Origin: Acanthaster planci
Taxonomy: Eukaryota; Echinodermata; Asteroidea; Valvatida; Acanthasteridae
Assembly (NCBI RefSeq): GCF_001949145.1
Contig: NW_019091362.1
Location: forward strand, 1,287,383 to 1,351,382
Direction: 5' to 3'
Length of the DNA stretch: 64,000 bases
A program made the translations under genes and the position numbers. The notes beneath the pieces were generated by a model. It was not told where the DNA came from. It ran no database searches and saw nothing but the letters and a program-made list of their open reading frames with translations. Positions 51,345 through 61,317 of the stretch are shown here, one piece after another (within the stretch, counting starts at the first letter, position 1; each line of letters starts with the position of its first letter).

Positions 51345-51510
51345 TTCCAGTGTAATCATTGCAGAGACATCGAATCTTCCAAGGATGTATTTGCGCCTTG
51401 AACTCACAACCAGGAGGTCTTTGGTTTGAGTCCCACCCGAGTATGCTTGTGGTTTTTTCACAAGCCTTCATGGGGCAAACACTGAGTATGCAGTGTTATA
51501 ATACACGTGG
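51345..51510 (+). mobile_element. SINE-like repeat with B box, copy 1
   Basis: A B-box-like GGTTTGAGTCCCA at 51423 is followed by GTTTTTTCACAAGC and AACACTGAGTATGCAGTG. The same body order occurs at 59866-59935. An A box upstream is not clear, so the left boundary is a guess. Confidence 0.5.
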
Positions 51511-51661
51511 GGCACGGCAAAAATCCCAAATTAATTGACATGAATCTTGTTTAGATTGTATTTGGCTGATTTACCCAAACCCAAAGGTAACTAGGTTGGA
51601 ATAAACGCCGTTTATAATAGTACATGTTATTGCAATATGCTGTTTTCTTTTGCTTTCACAG

Positions 51662-51709
51662 ACTCAGTCAGTGGTAAAGAATGCCTCCTCACCGGCTGAG
51701 ACGTACCTT
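51662..51709 (+). CDS. KCNMA1-like: Optional 48-nt cassette exon B (16 residues)
   Basis: A strong acceptor (TTTTCTTTTGCTTTCACAG) and GTAAGT donor bound an open 48-nt block in phase 0-0 that reads TQSVVKNASSPAETYL. It has the same length and phase as cassette A, and both contain VVK followed by an acidic or amide residue and a later P-x-E, so a duplication is possible. NAS fits an N-glycosylation motif but would be cytoplasmic. Inclusion, skipping or mutual exclusion all keep the frame. Confidence 0.7.
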
Positions 51710-54700
51710 GTAAGTTGGCATTGTCAGTGGTTTATAGTTTTTTGTCTGGTTTCTCTTCCTTCCACAAGACAGTCATTGTTTTTTCCAGACGGACCTTTGT
51801 CTCTAACATGTTTTGAAACAACCAGGAAAGAGTTCTCATTAAATTGTAGTAAGTCCTTTTTTGTTGAATTGTTGTTGAATGTTTTTTTCAGTTTAATTCC
51901 AGTGATTTCTGATAGACCAGTGATTTCTGATAGACTAATTGCAATACCCCCCTTTCTTGTGTTCATGAAGTCCCACTCTTTTTTTTTTATTGCATTTCCC
52001 ATTTTAGATGTTGTAACTGAATGTTGTGAGAAGATCTCATATGTACACTCCTTTTATAGAATAGAATCTTGTTTGTGATCTGCTCTGTGACAGACTTAAC
52101 TTGGAAAAAATGCCACAAAACTATGTGAACTTAAAGATTCTTCATCACAGACAAAATTTCTAAAGGTACTACCTACTGGAATGTTTCGGAGGTATCCTGT
52201 TTCCTTCATTCAGCCAGGTGGTGGATCACAGATCCTTTTGCTGAACTCTCATGAGATCTGAGGAATCTCATGAAAGGAGGCATGGGGGAGGTCATGACCT
52301 CTGTCCCTGTTGAGAGGTGGATTGCTGTCCACTATCCCACACCACCTCAGGTGAGTGAAGGACATGTGATACGTCCACAACCTTCACAATTTGATGTTCA
52401 GGTTCGTACATGCAGTACCCGGCTTTTGAAGATTTTGTCTGTGATGAAGAATTTTTAGGTCACATTAACATAGAACAAACCCATATAAACTTGTATGATG
52501 CCACAAAACTATATTTTGAAGTTGAGTTGCAAAAGCAAAGGATTTCCTTAAATTTAAGTATGTGCAAAGTTTTCCAACTATGTAAGTGGTGCAGTTGACA
52601 TTGGAATATATTTCAACCCTTGAAGAAACCTTTTCAAGGCTAAAATGCTACAAATTACCAAAGGTACATTTCTCCCCCGCAACTTAAATTTCAGTTACCA
52701 GATTGTGGTCCTACTGCAGGAGACAGTGAGAGACTGTGAACTTTGCTGGTGAGAAAACCTCAGAGACTTGATTCTGAGGGACACTCTCAACATTTCAAAT
52801 TTCGTAGAACGTGCAAGATTAAAACCAGTGCCAGCATGTAGTTTGCAGTTGCAGCCTGACTGCCCCTTGTGGAGAGGGGACAAAAATGACCTCTCATAAG
52901 TCAGACTTTTTGTGGCATGCATGCAGTTTTCACAGACCAGAGTCTGAGACTAGAGTCTGATGTCTAGATGAACCAGAGAACCTTGAATACCTCTGCCCCT
53001 CCCCCACCTCTGATTGCATCACCTGTTAGAGCGACAGTTTCTATTTGATATGTTTCTGGTTTTTCTCTCTTCTCTTTTATTGGTGTGTTGTGATTGCCAT
53101 GTGATCTCCATGTATTTGCTGTGCCATGTCTCTGCCTGCTGTTGACCTAAATGGTATGAACTGTAAGATTCATGTCTTGGATTTGTGAAGATTTAGCCCA
53201 GTTATTTTTACGTTCAATTTTGAAAAATGTACTTCCAGATATGGGACAAGGCAGGAAGGGTAAAGTGTTTTCTGAAGGGGTGTCTTAACCTGGGCCTCAC
53301 TCCCAGGATTTGTTGAGTCTTTAACTCTATAAATTAAAATTCATAGAATGATAAAGCCTCAAGCCTTCTTAAGTTCAGAACCTTTTTGCTTGCTCATCTT
53401 TGCTGCAGAAAAATTGAAGTACGTAATTTGCAGGGCCAATGTGCAAATGTTTGCTGCGTACTTTTAAGGGCAGTAAACATTTTAAATGAGTCTGGAGCCC
53501 TATCAAGAAGTTATTACCAAAAGTCAAGCTGAGAATTTGATAGTATCCACAATCTCCAACTTTCCATTGAATTTCTCAGCACGGTATCAGGTTATTTTCA
53601 AAGAGCAGGACGTATTCCCTGCTGTCACAGAATATGATGGCAGATAGATGCCATTAATGGAAACAGAGCTTTAGGTAATGTCTAGGATCATACTTCTATT
53701 TTTAGAAGCCGCATGCTTTCATCTATTAGATATTAAAGCGTTGGCATAATCAAACCTGTGCAAAAGTAGAGATCATTGTGCAGATAAAGTACCAAGAAAA
53801 TTGAAGAACTTTTTTCGGTATTTTGATGCATGTTGGTGAATATGCAAAGAAGAGCAGTACTGCTCAATATTCCTGAATATTGAGGACACTACTCAAAAAT
53901 TAACAAAATGGGTTCAATGGAAATGGGAAGAATTCCTCCTCGTTTTCGTCACATGACCGTGACTGTTGGTTAGTGCACCTGAAGATCTCTCAAAGTAGTC
54001 AGAAATTTTTTTTGTTGGAACTCGACGATCAAAATACTTTATAAGTATACATAATCTTCAATGCACATGATAAAAGTAAACTTGTGTTTAAAAACTGGAT
54101 TTTCAAGATTCAACAAGAAACCGCTATACCTCAGAAACACTGTTGCATTTACTGAAGGATTCCAGTCCTCAGAATCCTTGTTCTGTCTTCGTGCAATTTA
54201 TTGACTAAAGATGAAGATTCCATTTACTGAAAATGTAATATTGAACATTGTACCCATCTGCTCACGCATAGCATTAGAATTCAGCACTCCATGTAATTAA
54301 CCTACATTCTCTTAAGTATGAGTACATTTTTCAAAACCTTTGATATTCCCTTGAGGGACTGCAGGCTATTATTGTCGTAGAAATTATTCCACCTGGTGTA
54401 ATTTTATACTGACAAGGACTAGAATTTCTGAGTTTACAAAAATACAGGTCATCATCAATATTTTGAAGACAGTTGATGATGGTGGTGAAAGTAGCCTAAA
54501 AAAAGCTCAAAAGTGAAGAAGGCGTACTAACAGATAACGTCAAATTTCCAAAGAAGGCTTTTGATTGTAAACTAAAATGAGTTCATTGTGCCTATTAGGT
54601 ATGTGAAGAAATGATTCAGAAAGTGCTGAATACTAATGTTGAAAATTTATTAATAGACTTTACACGTCATCGTGCAATTGATGGCTTTACTAATCGTAAA

Positions 54701-55097
54701 GTCTGCCACCTTACAATGACGGGTCCAGGCACCTTAATGTTTGGAGTTTAGGGAGCATTATGTATTTACTTGTAGATTATGCACAGCAAAAGTTAATATG
54801 CATGTTTATGCGTAACATGAACTTCCACCTCAGTGCATTGCCCGTTGCACTGTAACATTGTAACACTGAAAAAAAATTCACTTTAAAAGTGGTCTGCCCT
54901 CTCAAACTAACAGGACAGAACTTGAAGGATTAAATTTTCCTCAACTGAAAGAAAATTCTGAAGACATGCTGTCTCATGCACAACACTTAAGGAGAATTTT
55001 AATAACCCTTAATGTAACCTTTCACGAGTTAAACAATTGCTGGCCATTTTGGGGTCTGTGAGATTTTTGTCCATTACGGTGTTACATTTTTTTTTAG

Positions 55098-55207
55098 GAG
55101 AGCCCAGAGGGATGGATGTCTCATTACCTTCACGGCTGTGGGAATGAGATCTACACAGAAAGTCTGTCTCGAGCGTTTGATGGCATGACAGCCCCAGAGA
55201 TGGTCAA
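55098..55207 (+). CDS. KCNMA1-like: Slo channel exon: RCK1 Ca2+-site E535 region
   Basis: Borders are a T-run with TTTTTTTAG and GTGAGT, 110 nt, phase 0 to 2. It reads ESPEGWMSHYLHGCGNEIYT, then ESLSRAFDGMTAPEMV. Human is [20 protein letters not shown], so W524 and the Ca2+-coordinating E535 (in NEIYTE) are kept. Mammalian Slo3 lacks this acid. Confidence 0.96.
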
Positions 55208-55498
55208 GTGAGTAAATTTGGCTCGTCTATTCAAATATCAAATCTGATACTCAAAGAGGGGAGGGCTTGGGCATGTGCAAATAAGCAACAGACAATGTTG
55301 CTGGATGCAGTCTTCACCTGTCCTTGGATTTTCCAGGAGTAAGAACGGCATAAGTCTTCCCACAAATGACACACAAGGGACAATAGTTGACGTAGACGAT
55401 GCGACCTGCGGCATTATTCACTGGTGGTAAATTATGTTGTCTCTTTGCTTCGTGTGGTCAACAAAGATTTGACATGAGGTGTGTGTCATCTTTCACAG

Positions 55499-55567
55499 GG
55501 AGTGTTTCATTAAGCTGAAGCTACTACTGATTGCTGTACAGCAGAACAACGAGTTTGACGAAACCGA
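55499..55567 (+). CDS. KCNMA1-like: Slo channel exon: RCK1 C-terminal strand
   Basis: Borders are TTTCACAG and GTAAGC, 69 nt, phase 2 to 2. It reads ECFIKLKLLLIAVQQNNEFD, then ET, matching human [23 protein letters not shown]. The loop after the strand is about as short as in human. Confidence 0.95.
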
Positions 55568-56160
55568 GTAAGCTCTGAAACTCCACTTACATATGGGTTA
55601 AATCAACAGAAACTAAACAACAATGGCTGTGAGCTTTCCTGCCTGACAAGCTGTGTCAGACAGCTCAAATCCAATACACCGTTTCACATGTTGTACTTTT
55701 GTGAGGCGAACCTTGCACAAAGTTACTCGTAAGAGATTCCAAAGTCCTTTTTGCAAACTTGGCGTGTGACCAGTCTGGACCAGAGAAATTAAAACAACCA
55801 AGATACTATGTAATGAAAACCTTGTACGTTGAAATGATTCCACAAAAGAAATTCTGAACATCATTAAGTACTGGAACACAGAGGACATAGGAATAATACC
55901 ACTGATGTTTTTATAATATATTACAATGCCTTGAACAAAGCAAAATCCACACTGTCTTTATTTAGCTAAGTCTGTAGATATATGAAAACCAAACCAGTAA
56001 AATTAAAAACAATAATTATTACATGAAAAAGGTAAACAAAGGCTGTTCAGAATTCAACAAAACTTGAAAGTAAATTTTTAGGTCTAAATATTAATATTCT
56101 ATGCAGTTTTAATGATAAATAATGCAAGTAAAGATTATTTTTGATTTTTCTTTGTTTCAG
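55568..56160. other. Intron, 0.6 kb
   Basis: Plain AT-rich intron. A 91-codon minus-strand frame at 55613-55888 has no recognisable content. Confidence 0.85.
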
Positions 56161-56247
56161 AATTATCATTAACCCAGGTCCTTATATCACCATCAACCAG
56201 GGAACAGTTGGGTTCTTCCTGGCTCCAGATGCAACTGAAGCTAAGAG
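56161..56247 (+). CDS. KCNMA1-like: Slo channel exon: INPG...GFF segment
   Basis: Borders are TTGTTTCAG and GTAAGA, 87 nt, phase 2 to 2. It reads IIINPGPYITINQGTVGFFL, then APDATEAK. Human is [28 protein letters not shown]. Conservation is high across Slo1 and Slo3 alike. Confidence 0.97.
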
Positions 56248-58451
56248 GTAAGACAAGCCATCATTTCAAACAAGTCAAGCTTAAGGTGACAGGCATTCCT
56301 TCTTTGATGTTATTCTCCATCTGAGCTAGGAGAGGCTCATTTTCTTCAGAGGAAGAAATGCAAAGAAATGGAGGGACAGTCAATGAAATTAAAGATGTAC
56401 AGATCTTAATTATATAGAAGATCAAAGATGTGTTCTCAGATCAATTTCATTGAACCAACCTCAAGCGAAATGCATAAAAACTTCCAATTCAGTGGCTGTT
56501 TCATGGTTGATATTAATGTTTGATAAAGCTGTTGTTGAAAAGAAGCATGTGAAGCTGCTTTTCAGTGCTCATGTGTTTGCTTTGAACATGAACTTTCACC
56601 AAAGAAAAATGCTAATTTCCATGGATGGAGTGGAATAATATTAATTGGACTGCAGTGTTGAGTTGTGTGTTCTCTTCATCCATTGTGTAAGACGAGAATG
56701 GTTTGTATCATATCATGGGCTTTCCCACCATGTTTATTACTCAGTTTATGAAATTATGTGACTGAGGTAGCCCTGTACCAGCACAGGCTACTTACAGAGT
56801 ATCACTTTAACTTTGAGTTTTCCAGCCATTTCAAAATCTCTTGCTTTGCTGCAAGGCTGCACAAAATCTTTCGTCAAGAATCAAACCAGGGCTGTAGCTG
56901 TAGCTGGCTGTACTCCCAGTATGTATCGGAGGTTGTTATCTGCACCTCGAATTTAAATGACTTCTAAGAAATGTTCGCACCCGCCCAAGTCAGCTAATTT
57001 ATTATCATTTTTTTTTTGTAATCATGAGGGGTTTTTGAAATCATCATCAATGATGCATAGAGTCACCTTAATGACTTTAGGAGTACCCAGAATGTACTTC
57101 GCATACACCCCCCCCTCCCCGCCCTACCCCTCTTTTTAGCATTGAACCTGTCTGACATTTTCTTGAGGGCTTTGCAAGGGGGGGGTTGTGTTTTCATGGA
57201 AGGGTGGCAAATTTTTCACGGTGTGAGTGATGAAGCGTGACGCAGACGCGTCTGGGTTTAGGGGCTGCTGTCAGAGGTGAAAGCGACAGTGAAACTGCGA
57301 CATGAAGTAAAGTGCGATGTGGCTATATGGATGGTTGCCTCGTTGATTTCTAGATGTGTGCATTGACAGCAACTTTGAACCAGTTAACTTTTGATTTCAG
57401 TTATTGCAGGAAATAAAACTGAAGGTTAAATGCTTAAAGACAATTGGTTGTCTTTTTGGTCATCCTTTTCAAAATTACCCAATTACGTTGCTTCATTTCT
57501 AAAAGCATTCCTAGTAGTATTGATTTCCAAAACTGCAGATTCGACATTGTCAGACGTGACTTCAATTCAACAGAATTAACCACTCCGAAATGCAGTCAAG
57601 TTTGGGTTTTTCAAGCTCATGCATGTGGGTTCTGTTCTAAGTTTTGCCTTTCATGCGTGCTTCCTTTCCTTTTCATTTCAACATAGCCCATTATGAGCAG
57701 TATTCTTGTTGAACACATCTGCTTTTCTTGTAGAAGGCATTGGGCTTCTGCGTCATTTTCACAACTTGCCAATCATTGAAGATTTTAGCTAAAATGCTAA
57801 AACGGCAATCTCCAAATTAAATAACCTCTTTTGAAATATTTACATGCATTACCTCTACAGAATGGGAAAAAATATGTTGATATATGAAATTGTAAAACAA
57901 TGACTCTCAAATATATACTGCAGAGCTCTGCGGGAATTCTATTTTACCATTCTTATTAAAATTAAGCAGTATTAGTTTCTTTCCCTAGGCAGTGGAAGGG
58001 CTGTAATGAACATTTGAATGTTTGATTGATTTTGATTATTTTGTATCAAATTCGCATATTTGGAGGTGAAAAGCAATGAGTGAAAAAGGGAAAAATTCAA
58101 TTATTTGGTTACAATATTGCATTCTAAGAGCATATTCCAAGGTGTTGTGGGTAAATTCATAGGCTGCTGATTGCATATGTCTAACAACAATGCCAAAAGT
58201 TACTTTTCCGTCAAGTTATTCCATTTTAGTGTTTGTAAAAACTGATAGATGTTTTGTTTTTGCTCTTGTGGGAATCTGTTACGACCAAATATTTGATCGA
58301 ATGGAAAGTCGATGATTTGAATATTCCGTTGTTAAAATTGACTCAGCCTTTGTGGTTGAGCATCTGACAAAATTCCCCCCTTTGTGCGGGACTATCTTTA
58401 AAATCCTGATTGCCATCAATGATTGGATTTCCCCTTTCTTGCTGTCGGCAG
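56248..58451. other. Intron, 2.2 kb
   Basis: It contains a C-run near 57110 and a G-run near 57178. At 58345-58365 TGTGGTTGAGCATCTGAC resembles the A-box region of the tRNA-like element at 40266. No further exon was recognised. Confidence 0.75.
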
Positions 58452-58546
58452 GGCATACTACTACTGTCGGGCCTGCCACAGCGAAGGTGTCGAAGTGGAG
58501 AAGATTTGGAAGTGTGAATGCAAAGAGTGCGAGAGCCTGGACAACA
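58452..58546 (+). CDS. KCNMA1-like: Slo channel exon: CxxCH heme-type motif and cysteine cluster
   Basis: Borders are GTCGGCAG and GTGAGT, 95 nt, phase 2 to 1. It reads AYYYCRACHSEGVEVEKIWK, then CECKECESLDN. CRACH corresponds to human CKACH (612-616), the reported heme-binding motif in the RCK1-RCK2 linker. Three more cysteines follow in CECKEC, against two in human KKCGCK. Confidence 0.97.
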
Positions 58547-59108
58547 GTGAGTTTGCCAGTCACTGGCTCTTTCTTTTTTTTTCTCTGTGACTCCGTTTGC
58601 GTCTTGGTTTAATTATTGAGATGAATCGAGGATGCCGGGGGTGTTTGAGGGGGCAGACAGGGAGGGGCCCTCACAGGGTAACCTTTAAAGAAGTTCTTCA
58701 TGCCATGAACTCAGACGTTTGGGTTGAAAAGAAAATGAATTGAAAGCTTTGCAGAGAGACTAGCATATTCCCATTAAATACAAAAATGACATCAACTTTG
58801 ATATTTTTAGAAATGAGTATAATCAGTATTTAAATGCACACTACTTCCAGCCACTGCAGCAAGGTCAGTGATCTCTTTTCGTTTGAACTAGCCTTTTTAT
58901 ATTTCACTGGGAAAGCAATACCCTTGTATTTTCTCCCTTGTGTGAAAACCTCCCACTGACTTTCTCTTTGGCATATTTTCTAAATTGCTGTACAGCACGT
59001 TTTTTGTCAGTTTACTTCTATTAAACTGGTTTCGTCCCATTCTTCAAACAGTTTCAATCCGGTTGTCTTGGTGTTAACTCACTGGTGTGTCTGTTCTTGT
59101 AACACTAG
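58547..59108. other. Intron, 0.6 kb
   Basis: Plain intron with a T-rich start. Nothing else was recognised. Confidence 0.85.
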
Positions 59109-59186
59109 ACCATGCGAAGAAGTACACCCACAAAGATGGACACAAACTGCTGGCAATGACCAGGCTAGGTGATCACCACGAACCAG
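59109..59186 (+). CDS. KCNMA1-like: Slo channel exon: RCK1-RCK2 linker, part 1
   Basis: Borders are AACACTAG and GTAGGA, 78 nt, phase 1 to 1. It reads HAKKYTHKDGHKLLAMTRLG, then DHHEP. This histidine- and lysine-rich stretch is in the disordered linker, where Slo1 varies between species and splice forms. Assignment rests on phase, splice sites and position rather than on similarity. Confidence 0.8.
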
Positions 59187-59865
59187 GTAGGAAAAATGTC
59201 TTCGATGAGAGATGAGGATTTTTAAAAAACGACGAACTCACATATTACTTTCAGTCTTGGTCATTGTGTGATGCCCCTTATTAACCCTCAGGCAAACATT
59301 CACGCAGCAGTACACACTGGCAGCCACTTTTCTAGTTTTAAAGAGAGTTGTGACGCTGATTGGTTCTGGAATTTGCTTATAGTTTGCATTAGACAGAGCA
59401 AACAGAACTTGTTTTCATGCATCACTGCGTTTGGCATCCCGACACGAAGATAAATATTATATTGGTGAAAATGTTGCAGGTCCCATCAAGGTCCATTATG
59501 TTAGATTACTTTAAAAGCCTTGAACTGAAAAGCAGTGGTACCCCCTTTTTTATTAGGTTGGATTACAAAATTACGTACATGCACATTGTGAGCTATTTGT
59601 TGTTCATGTAAAAGACTATTAATTTCCCTCATCTTCAGCTGGAAATTCTCTCACAAAAAAAGAAAAACAGACAAGTTAGTCATTGTCTACTGCAGTAAAC
59701 ACATAGGTTTGCGAAGGCTTATAGTCAGACAATGAGCAATTTGCTAATGGCTTCATGCACGGATAGTTGAGGGCGCTTTACAGCCTGGAACAGCACTTTC
59801 ATGGCACATGATGGTTTGTGCATATTTAACTGCATTTCAAGATGTAGTTTGCATCAGGGAGAGTA

Positions 59866-59935
59866 AGTTTGTGAATTTTTTCACAAGCTCTTGGACAAGC
59901 ATTGAGTATGCAATGATTATAAAAAATATATATTT
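59866..59935 (+). mobile_element. SINE-body remnant, copy 2
   Basis: GTTTGTGAATTTTTTCACAAGC, stated here as its parts GTTTGTGAA and TTTTTTCACAAGC, followed by AGCATTGAGTATGCAATG, parallels 51445-51510. No B box is left on the 5' side. Confidence 0.55.
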
Positions 59936-59937
59936 AG

Positions 59938-60145
59938 CAGTGTTGTACCTAGTCGACACCACTTAAGACTTTCACAAGACCACACAAGACCAACTCAAGA
60001 CCTCCAGTCTGAATTTAAGTCACAAACTGTTCAAATGAACTGCAACAAAACAATTGCTTTGTCATTATTCACTCTGTTACTTGTGGCTGGTCTTGTGTCT
60101 GCTCTTGTGTCTGGTCGTGATGGCCTTCAGTTGACTACAACACTG
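59938..60145 (+). mobile_element. hAT-like MITE with CAGTGTTGTA ends
   Basis: The left end CAGTGTTGTACCTAGTCGAC mirrors the right end, which reads CAGTGTTGTAGTCAAC on the minus strand. Flanking octamers ATATTTAG and ATATATCG agree at six of eight positions, consistent with an old 8-bp target duplication of the hAT type. At 208 bp it encodes nothing. Confidence 0.75.
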
Positions 60146-60606
60146 ATATATCGGGTAAAGGCAAAAACCTGTAATTAAAATTAATTGCATTTGCTGTTGT
60201 CCCAATACCTTATTGCAAGCATCCCCTTTAAAAATAAAAAAAAAATGGGAGGACAAAAGCCTTCAGGCAATATTTAGAAAACACTTCCCGAAATTGAGAA
60301 TGGAAGTAAATTTCAGTTGTTACAGTAGGCCAATTAATGACATATAGGTCTTACTATTGTAAATACTGCTTTACATTTCGAAAAGTGAATATTCCAGTGT
60401 GATAATATGAACTTTCAAAAGTGGACCGTTTGAAAAATCAAAAATGAGAAAATAAGCCTTTAAAATGAGCATTAATATAATTTTAGTTTGGACCTTTTAC
60501 AAAACTCTGGCATCAGTATGGCCTAACATATTTCCAAATTTAAGCTCAACTCAATGAAAATCATTTTTACGAAGTTTTCTATTTGTAGTTCTTCCAAATT
60601 CCACCA

Positions 60607-60861
60607 GGGCCCAATTTCATGGCACTGCTAAGCACTTTAATCTGCATATTTTATGGGGACTGTAAACAGTAAGCATAGCAAAGGCATGCTGACCTTGGGG
60701 CAAAATTTGCATAATTATAGTGACAAAACAGTTGAAATATCTATGCCTGCGTGACTGTAAGCACAACTCACGCCAACCATTGCCACAAAATTGTGCTTAA
60801 TTACGGTTAGTGAAATTTTCTGCTCAAACTTCTGCTAACTGTTAAGCAGCTCCATGAACAT
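60607..60861 (+). mobile_element. MITE-like element, GGGCCCAATTTCA family, copy 2
   Basis: The left end GGGCCCAATTTCATGGCACT, then GCTAAGCAC, is echoed inverted at the right, GTTAAGCAGCTCCATGAAC. It shares these ends with the copy at 33752-33890. The interior repeats the TAAGCA motif. Confidence 0.65.
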
Positions 60862-61268
60862 TGCCACACTTGTGGTTAGATTATCTCTGGCTCACGTCAT
60901 TCCCCCTGCCTTTATCAATCTTTTCAAACGTTCTCACGCTGCTGCATCGTTCACCTTGGCAATGAATCACCTCATCACATCATGCCTATAATCCACTGCA
61001 TTTTTAATAACGAGGAATTTTTTACCTTTTAGCCAATGTTTGCCTCAAGACATTTACGCATGACTAAATACAAAGCTGATATGTGCCAACTCTCCTGCTC
61101 TTTGAGACAGTGATATGCATCAGTTTAAGTTATGCATAAGAGTAATCTATTACTAAAGCAAAAGAATTCTGAGATAGAACTTCAGACAGTTTGTTCACCC
61201 AGAAGATCAGATGCTGTTCATACCATGATAGCTAATGACTTTTCTTGCCTACTGAATATTTTTTTCAG

Positions 61269-61317
61269 CCCCTGCAAGGTCACCGAGTGCAGAATTAGCA
61301 GAGTTAAAAATTCAAGG
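61269..61317 (+). CDS. KCNMA1-like: Slo channel exon: RCK1-RCK2 linker, part 2
   Basis: Borders are TTTTTTTCAG and GTAAGC, 49 nt, phase 1 to 2. It reads PARSPSAELAELKIQ. It was found because the neighbouring exons (phase 1 out, phase 2 in) need a bridging exon, and this block fits both phases with good splice sites. RSPS is a possible phosphorylation site. Little more can be said. Confidence 0.75.

Larger units (their letters stand above)
43050..55097. other. 12-kb interval between RCK1 exons, with optional exons
   Basis: The flanking exons both meet in phase 0, and their direct join aligns with human Slo1 without a gap (MRS, eight residues, W). Everything between is therefore intron or optional exon. 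It contains two 48-nt cassette candidates, a possible alternative terminal exon at 44899, a MITE at 45901, an inverted foldback copy at 46563 and a SINE piece at 51423. Confidence 0.85.
59187..61268. other. Intron, 2.1 kb
   Basis: It holds a SINE-body piece at 59866-59935, a hAT-like MITE at 59938-60145 directly after it, and a GGGCCCAATTTCA-family element at 60607-60861. No further exon was seen. Confidence 0.8.

Noticed and set aside
51650-52078. Open frame of 142 codons starting just before cassette B
   Set aside because: It reads through the GTAAGT donor at 51710 into T-rich intron, giving only Phe/Leu/Ser-rich sequence and a tandem duplication at 51900-51936. Only 51662-51709 is supported.
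52291-52350. A possible third cassette reading VMTSVPVERWIAVHYPTPPQ with a strong donor (CAG then GTGAGT)
   Set aside because: The donor is good and E-R-W recalls the E-G-W of the next exon, but the base before has no pyrimidine tract, and the better acceptors at 52213 and 52230 lead into in-frame stops.
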